Origin: Actinostola sp. cb2023
Taxonomy: Eukaryota > Cnidaria > Anthozoa > Actiniaria > Actinostolidae
DNA: 64,000 bases
Direction of reading: 5' to 3'
Assembly (NCBI GenBank): GCA_033675265.1
Contig: JAUJYZ010000149.1
Span: 255,501 to 319,500 of the forward strand
A program made the translations under genes and the position numbers. Shown here in pieces: positions 57,225 to 64,000 of this stretch (its first letter is position 1; the number at the start of each line of letters is the position of its first letter). The notes beneath the pieces were generated by a model that made no database searches, was not told the origin of the DNA, and saw nothing but the letters and a program-made list of their open reading frames with translations.

Positions 57225-59177
57225 AGACTCGGTATATGTACGGAGTCCGTTGCTCTGCCACTTGTGATTTGGAAACGTTTCTTAAGTGATTGTAGTTGTG
57301 TGTGATTGACGACTGGACGCATCAAGCAATTATATCCTTGAAGAGCAGGATAGAATGTGTTAATCACAAAAACAAATGGAAGGGATTATCAATAGAGTAC
57401 AAGCAAACGTCTATGAATAAATGATGAGTGTTGGCCACCAGTGTGGTTGCTGAAATGGTTGAATTTTTCAATTGAATAAACAAATGAGGACGCCCTGAAG
57501 GGTCAATACTTGCCACTTGTCTCACAGTTTGACGCTTTTTTAGGAAATGTTTTTTTTAAAGTCGAGAAACAATTCTTCACTGACCGCTTGTTGAAGTTCC
57601 CAGTCGGCTACGGCTTCAAATGCACAAGGAAAAGTGTGTCGTGATTCTATTTGAATCCAAAGCTAAATCTTCAAACCATAAAATCGAGGTGTGTCCATGA
57701 CATAAGGGCATTAGAATTGTTTCTGAACTGATCTTATTTCCACTTAGCTTCATTTGTTGCCCATTGGTTCTCACGCTGGCTCAATGATTTGACTATCGGC
57801 CACACCACAATTCTCGTATTATCTTTTAATATGTATACCAAGAGAACCATGCGAATCAAAATACTGTTGAGCAAAGTGTCTGATTTTAGAAATAAATAGA
57901 AAATACGAACAATCGAGGAGTCAAAACTATCCCTCAAATTTATCTGTAGCCATACTATACAGTGAGAGTCCGCTCAACTGACTAAGCCGGGCGCCGGTTT
58001 TTCAATTAATTAACTGAAAGAAAACAGCTTAATTAACTCTTCGAACACCCACCTTTTTCACACTTATCGTCTTTTGTAGTGTTGCTTTGATTTTTGGATT
58101 TATAACAGTCGTTTTTATGCTTACAACATGGTAATTTTAACACCTTGAACAAAAACCTTTTCACCAGGACAATACGTTAGCACATACAGTACATGTATGT
58201 AAACATGGCAAACAATAACTTTCTTATAAAGACAGCAAAACGACTCGAAATATGCCCGACTTTGGCCTTTTTAGCATCGCCGACCGTATGGGAAATTATT
58301 GGCAAAAGTTTCTACTATTACGCCTAATATATTTATTTACGTGAATTACAGACATTATATTTTGCGGGATTCGCTGGTTAATGTTTTGTTTGATTCGGCG
58401 AAAACTAGCGTAATAGACGTGTAGAATCACCCTTAAGGCGATTCAGTTCCTCAAATTGAGAAAAATCATGCGTCTTATGCTATTTAATTTGCTCAATAGT
58501 AACGCATAAAAGTAACAACCCTTTTTTCGTTCATTCTTTCAGTTCGCTTTTGTTCAACATCTATTTTGTACAATATTGATATGCCCTCGTGTTTTGCTTA
58601 GAGAATATTACGTGCTCGTCACGACCAATGAAAGAAAACGATTGTTTTTTTTATAGAAATGGTGTGTCTCTTGTATGAGAAAAGCTGTCAGATTTTGACA
58701 GTTTCTGTCGAACTGTCATTTCTCCGACATGGAATCATTTCACGCCCAACTCCACCTCCCTCCTCCCCATATCATCCACGCTACATCCCGTCCACAGGTG
58801 TCATTAATCTATTACTGGTCCTAGTTCTCCCTTCAGTGAACTCGGACAAGCTGCACCACAGGGGCCCCGTGTTTTGATTTCGGCCGAACTAGCGTGATGA
58901 GGTCATCCTGTCATGCTCGATGGTGTAGACAAGATTGTATGAATTTAATATTGCATTCAGCGTTAGTGATGTAATTTGATTGGGTGGATGAATCTGGACA
59001 ATGGAATTTCTCCAAACCAAGGGGGGTGGGGGTAGGGGTCCTTTTTCCTCGTTCTTGGTGCAGCCATATCTGATGCCCCGAACAGACTGAATCACGTTAA
59101 AATCAGTATGGGACCATAGAAAGGGGCAAGTCAAAGTAATCTGTATCTACCACTTTTCGGATTTTCTCCTTCATACG
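57225..59177. other. Intergenic stretch, no supported gene
   Basis: Short frames only; none has recognised similarity or convincing splice sites. Confidence 0.5.
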
Positions 59178-59264
59178 TAGTCTCCCTCGCAGCCGTTTTT
59201 AGTCTCGCTCCACTCCCTTCGGTCCCTAGTGGAAGGGACCGAAGGGAGTGGAGCGAGAAGACTA
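59178..59264. mobile_element. Short hairpin repeat (GTAGTCTCCCTCGCAGCCG family)
   Basis: Inverted AGTCTCGCTCCACTCCCTTC and GAAGGGAGTGGAGCGAGAAG around GGTCCCTAGTGG. The start resembles the foldback at 43268-43376. Confidence 0.6.
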
Positions 59265-59569
59265 CTTCTTACGCGGATCAAGTTCAAGTTCAGTTTTATT
59301 TCACTTCAGAAGACTTTATACATTATTATACATATTAATTAAATAAACAATTTTACAAGAATGTTGACGATTACGGTGTGGATATAGAAGGAACAGTTAT
59401 GGAAGTGTGCGGTTGTCAGAGGAGCAGTGCTTTCGAGCTGACCACCGCCATATACACCTATTCTCACTGGGACCTTCACGCACGATGCCAAAAATATCGC
59501 AGTATTCTCGCAACCCTCGAGAGGAATGCGTCCCAGAGGACTACATATCACATCCCCGCGTGCTCAGAT

Positions 59570-59585
59570 TGGTATAAATAACATG
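59570..59585 (+). promoter_or_regulatory. TATA-box-like site of the DIRS-like element
   Basis: GGTATAAATAA lies about 115 bp upstream of the first gag ATG, within otherwise G+C-balanced sequence; the expected start site would be near 59605. Confidence 0.4.
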
Positions 59586-59691
59586 ATTTACGGCCGGATA
59601 ACCTTCTTCGAATCATTTCGCTGGGAGACGCCACACCGACGTTTGCTCGACGCTTTAGTTCTAGTCCAGATTCATCGCTGCGCTGCTCATC

Positions 59692-62462
59692 ATGGCTCAA
59701 GTGCCTCAAAGCGTTCCTCGAGCTCAAGTTTTAGGTGCTGTTAATCCACCAGCACCACGTGCAAGTACAGGTCGTAAACCCACCGGCAGCACAAGTACAG
59801 GCCGTAAATCCACCCGTAAACCCACCAGCAGCACAAGTACAGGTCGTAAATCCACCGGCAGCACCAGTACAGGCCGTAAACCTACCGGCAGCGCCGCCAG
59901 TACAGGCCGTTAATCCACCAGCAGCACAAGTACAGGCCGTAAATCCACCCGTAAACCCACCAGCAGCACAAGTACAGGCCGTGAATCCACCAGCAGCACC
60001 AGTACAGGCCGTAAACCCACCTAACGGCAATGCGGTGAGTAGCATGTTACTAGACATTGCAGGCGCCTGCCATAGCACATTTCAGGCCGTTAGGTTCGAT
60101 ATTTGTCTCCCACGGTCCGAAAAAGTTGTCACAACTTAGGTAGTTTATGTTTTATTACGACGAGAAACTACACTTTTAAAAGTAGGTAACTGTGTCACAA
60201 AATAATAATAATTTTCTATTTTAGAGTTTTCTATAGATTTATGTCAACGTGTCTTAGAGCTTTCCTATGTCACTGTTGGCTCATTAAGCGCTAGGCGTGT
60301 ATGTATCGCTATGCAGATTTAGATTGTGTTCGTTGTACATTCACGTGGTTGAGTAACACGTGGTAGCTATGTAAGCAAATGTCGTTAGCTGCTAGGTTAT
60401 AGCTTGTGGTGCGCAAAAATCGTACGTGGAGGCGAATGTGTTCGCTAGAGTTTATATTTTTCTGGTGCACGTAATCCGTACGTGGAGGCGAAGGTGTTCG
60501 CTAGAGCATATATTTTTCTGGTGCACGTAAGTTATACGTGGAGGCGAATGTGTTCGCTAGAGTTTATATTTTTCTGGTGCACGTAATTCATACGTGGAGG
60601 CGAAAGTGTTCGCTAAAGTTTATATTTTTCTGGTGCACGTAAGTCATACGTGGAGGCGAATGTGTTCGCTAGAGTTTATATTTTTCTGGTGCACGTAATT
60701 CAGACGTGGAGGCGAAAGTGTTCGCTAGAGTTTATATCTTTCTGGTGCACGTAATTCGTACGTGGAGGCGAAGGTGTTCGCTAGAGTTTATATTTTTCTG
60801 CTGCACGTAATTCATACGGGGAGGCGAAAGTGTTCGCTAGAGTTTTATATCTTTCTGGTGCACGTAATTCGTACGTGGAGGCGAAGGTGTTCGCTAGAGT
60901 TTTTATATTTTTCTGGTGCACGTAATTCATACGTGGAGGCGAAAGTGTTCGCTAGAGTTTTATATCTTCCGGGTGCACGTAATTCGTACGTGGAGGCGAA
61001 GGTGTTCGCTAGAGTTTATATTTTTCTGGTGCACGTAATTCATACGTGGAGGCGAATGTGTTCGCTCGAGTTTATATCTTCTGGTGCACGTAACTCGTAC
61101 GTGGAGGCGAATGGGTTCGCTAGAGTAATATTTTTCTGGTGGAAGTAATTCATACGTGGAGGCGAATGTGTTCGCTCGAGTTTATATTTTTCTGGTGCAC
61201 GTAACTCGTACGTGGAGGCGAATGGGTTCGCTAGAGTGATATTTTTCGGGTGCAAGTAATTCATACGGGGAGGGGAATGGGTTCGCTCGAGTATATATTT
61301 TTCTGGTGCACGTAACGCGTACGTGGAGGCGAGTGTGTTCGCTAGAGTGATATTTTTCTGGTGCTAGTAATTCATACGGGGAGGCGAATGTGTTCGCTAG
61401 AGTTTATATATTTTTTCTGGTTCACGTAATTCGTACGTGGAAGCGAATGTGTTCGCGAAAGTTATAATTTTCTGGTGCACGTAATTCGTGCGTGGAGGCG
61501 AATGTGTTCGTAAAAGTTTATAATTTTCTGGTGCACGTAATGCGTACGTGGACGCGAAGGTGTTCTCTAGAGTTTATGATTTTCTGGTTCACGTAATTCG
61601 TACTGAACTTGTTTGACCTTGAGGATAGAATGAGTAATTGCGGGTCTAGGGAAATACGTCATATTTACACGTGCTAGTTTTGACAGCCTCAAAATCTTGG
61701 TTTGCTTTTGTGGTGGTCACGTGATCTATGACGTCATATTCGAGAAAAGCGCTAATTCGTGGTGGCGAGAGAGTTCATCCAAAGCGAAGAGGGAAACTCA
61801 AGCCGTCCCGAAGAACGGGTTTATTCGCGCTTTGGGCGGATTTGCGCATTAATTGTTGAAGTAGAGCGTCTCTTAATTATTTTCTAGTATTTGCTTGGAC
61901 TTACGCTATCCCTTTTTTGTTTCTGTTTTTCCAAAAAATCACACAGGAGCTTAATGCGTTGTTGGAGACGGTAAAAGCACTGCAATCTACTGTCGCGGCG
62001 GATGGGGTAACCAGGGCGCTCTACGATGTGCGCCAGCTGGCAAGCCGCCCCGCCCCTTTGGTGGACACTATTGCACTCTTAGCGGCCCTAGAACACCTCG
62101 CTGATTCCGCGAGGGACGGCAATCATAAAGACCGCGCAAAGTACGACGCGATCTTCAAACAGTGCCGCCCTCTGGCCAACAACCCTCGTCTGCCAGCCGT
62201 CGTCGTTCGTCTCCTAGGGGACGAAGAGCAAAAACAGGTCGCGGCCCAAATTCAAAAGATCCTGAGGGGATCCCCGGCCCCAGCGAGCCAGATCACACAC
62301 TCAATGGGAGGTATTGGGCCTTGGGAGTCAAGGGTCGGCCCAGTCTTCGGAGGACAAGGATACCGTCGCGGGCGTGGCCGCGGGAGTCCCTCTATGAGAG
62401 GCAGGTGTTTTACCTGCCGAGGATTCGGGCATTTCGCCGCTGAATGCAATGCCAGAAAATAG
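59692..62462 (+). pseudogene. gag-like gene of a DIRS-like retrotransposon, possibly spliced
   Basis: Part 1 (59692-60034): MAQVPQSVPRAQVLGAVNPP, then repeats of NPPAAQVQA; a 1-nt shift near 59757-59765 moves the repeat out of the ATG frame, so it looks broken. Part 1 ends at a good donor (GCG then GTGAGT at 60035). Part 2 (61947-62462) follows an acceptor ACACAG and joins in the same phase: NGNA then ELNALLETVKALQSTVAADG. It is helical, with an RGRGRG basic stretch and a C-terminal zinc knuckle CFTCRGFGHFAAEC (CX2CX4HX4C), typical of retrotransposon gag. The presumed intron holds the 60420-61600 minisatellite. Splicing is inference; two independent ORFs are the alternative. Confidence 0.6.
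60420..61600 (+). repeat. Minisatellite of about 57-60 bp units inside the DIRS-like element
   Basis: About 20 units of CGTACGTGGAGGCGAATGTG, TTCGCTAGAGTTTATATTTT, TCTGGTGCACGTAATT, with variants. Frames across it (Val-Arg-Ser-Leu-Glu-Phe type) are artefacts. Confidence 0.9.
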
Positions 62463-62796
62463 ACTCTGTTTCAGTGTCGCTTGCATTGGTTCATTTTCTT
62501 AATATGGAATATAAATAAAGATATACACGATATAGAGTGAATGATGTAACTTAGAATACCTGACTGAATAAAATTTGATACACCTCACTTTGCATGTAGC
62601 ATTATGCATATATATTAGACCGTTGCAAGTCTCCTCGATGCGGTTATCTAATACCGTTCACTGCTCTGCCCTCGCGGCGGGGTATTTCGGGGTTGCTTTG
62701 CTTCGGGGTCTCTTCCTTCCAGTCTCGAGTAGGGTTTTTTCCCTTAGTTGTCTCATCCCCCGGTTTTATTTTAATTTTATTTTTCTGCGATCTTAG

Positions 62797-64000
62797 ATTC
62801 CCAGAAAACGTCAGAAGACGCTTCACTTCTGTCCTGAGCGGGACGTATCGAATCATGTCTACATTCGTTGGTGCGACTGGAGGGGTTTGACCCTGACGCG
62901 CAATGCAACCCCAACCCCATCCCTCGAGAGCGTCTCAGAGCTGCATGCTAAAGCTTCCGCTGCAGACGTCGCGTTTCGCGACCCCGATTACTTTGTGGCC
63001 GGTGAGATCCACAACCACAGACCCCAATGGGAAATAATATTGACCGACTACCCAAAGCGGGACGAGATCCTTGGTTACCTTCGAACAGGGGTACGGGTGC
63101 AAGATTTCTTGGTTCCGTTCAAGGGAGACTTCCAGGGGCAATTTTACGACACAAAAACCCCTCCCCGTGCTTCGTTCCCGAACAGTAAATCGTGCACAGG
63201 CTTTGAGGATTTCATTAGCACTACACTATCTCAGCGTCTCCGTAACGGGTCCATGTCTCTTTGGGGGAAAGTCGGCTCCGTGGAACCACCTCACCTAGTA
63301 ATGCCTATCACAATAGAACCCACAAAACCTAGAATGTGCCACGACGAGCGATTCCTAAATCTCTGGATCAAAGATTGCCCATTGGCGCTAGATTATATCT
63401 CCAATCTTCCCCGTTATGTAGGCGCTGGGTCGTTCCAGACTACGATGGACGAGAAGAATGGGTACGACCACGTCCTCGTTTCTCAGGATAGCAGATCATT
63501 GCTGGGCCTCGAGTGGCAAGGGTGGTTTTTCGTCTTCCATACAATTCCCTTTGGTTGGAAAGCGAGTGCTTACGTTTATCACAACATCGGAATGGGCGCT
63601 ACTAGTTTCATCCGCTCTCTCGGGGTACCATGTAGCCAATACATTGACGACCGCCACTTTGGGGCAACTGGTTCCCGCCCAAGGGTCAGGTGTCGGTTGG
63701 TCGAACATGGAACTGGCCGAGGCCGCTATATTCCTAGCTGCCAGCGTCCTGTCTTCACTGGGATATTTTATAGGCCTCGCCAAGTCCCACTTGTCCCCGA
63801 GCCAGTCAGTGCGTTTTCTTGGCTTCATAGTCGACTCCGTTAGGCGATCTTTTATCTTGCCGGAAGATAAGAAGCAAAAATTCTCCACCCTACGAGAAAC
63901 CATTCTAAAACGGAAGACAGTATCAATAAAAACGCTCCAAAGGCTGGCGGGTAAGATCACGTCATTCTGTTTGGCCGTTCCTGCTGCCCAACTGTATTGC
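62797..64000 (+). pseudogene. Reverse transcriptase of a DIRS-like (tyrosine-recombinase) retrotransposon, cut by window end
   Basis: Open from an acceptor-like TCTTAG (62791-62796) through IPRKRQKTLHFCPERDVSNH to about 63690. Reverse transcriptase blocks: VMPITIEPTKPRMCHDERFL, NGYDHVLVSQDSRSLLGLEW, FVFHTIPFGWKASAYVYH and catalytic QYIDDRH. After a +1 shift near 63690 it continues as VGWSNMELAEAAIFLAASVL, AKSHLSPSQSVRFLGFIVDS and LQRLAGKITSFCLAVPAAQL, the connection/RNase H-proximal part. This RT type, with FGWK and YIDDRH and a LAGK...AVPAA block, is the one I associate with DIRS-like elements of cnidarians; the recombinase would lie beyond the window. No LTR or integrase is seen. The shift suggests an inactive copy. 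Confidence 0.75.

Noticed and set aside
60762..61264. Repeat frames with Val-Arg-Ser-Leu-Glu-Phe units
   Set aside because: Artefact of the 57-60 bp minisatellite; units vary in length and shift frame.

Overview
Animal (metazoan) genomic DNA, A+T-rich, with GT-AG introns of about 100 to 1900 bp and very dense repeats. The gene content (TM9SF1, SLC10A7, CYP46A1-like, MED30, mitochondrial-type pyrophosphatase, IAH1, a ZGRF1-like helicase, a class A GPCR) is animal-type. Intron size, a DIRS-like retroelement and abundant foldback MITEs suggest an early-branching animal such as a sponge or cnidarian; the sequence alone does not settle which. There are no operons, CRISPR arrays or bacterial features.

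Layout: 1-1907 holds the 3' end of a ZGRF1-like SF1 helicase (+). 2092-2930 is a tandemly amplified MITE. 3931-10765 is an inorganic pyrophosphatase in 11 exons (-) with many foldback elements in its introns. 11039-12090 is a non-autonomous DNA element. 12615-14702 is IAH1, a GDSL esterase, in 5 exons (-). 14727-21005 is a repeat cluster split by a decayed L1/Tx1-type LINE (+) that has itself received four smaller insertions. 22601-23890 is an intronless GPCR (-). 25121-29505 is mostly foldbacks and microsatellites. 29762-40313 is TM9SF1, rebuilt in full as 18 exons (-), with one apparent 1-nt frameshift in exon 10. 41119-42138 is an intact intronless SLC10A7 (+). 43493-46255 is a CYP46A1-like P450 in 4 exons (-), head-to-head with MED30 (46417-49030, 3 exons, +) across 161 bp. 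48976-49735 is a satellite apparently grown from the last MED30 exon. 50655-51515 and 56214-57218 are two related coiled-coil genes (-). 59570-64000 is the 5' part of a DIRS-like retrotransposon (gag and RT) cut by the window end.

Most host genes are housekeeping: DNA repair helicase, pyrophosphate hydrolysis, endomembrane trafficking, transporter-like membrane protein, sterol-type P450, Mediator. There is no evidence of a joint pathway. The most unusual signals are the MED30 exon-seeded satellite with a poly(A)-type hexamer in most units, a TM9SF1 splice acceptor inside a MITE terminal repeat, the MITE array that kept single-copy ends, stacked nested MITEs with readable target duplications, and the possible spliced gag of the DIRS-like element. 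Exon boundaries were placed by eye from splice consensus, reading-frame continuity and remembered family similarity; no alignment was run.
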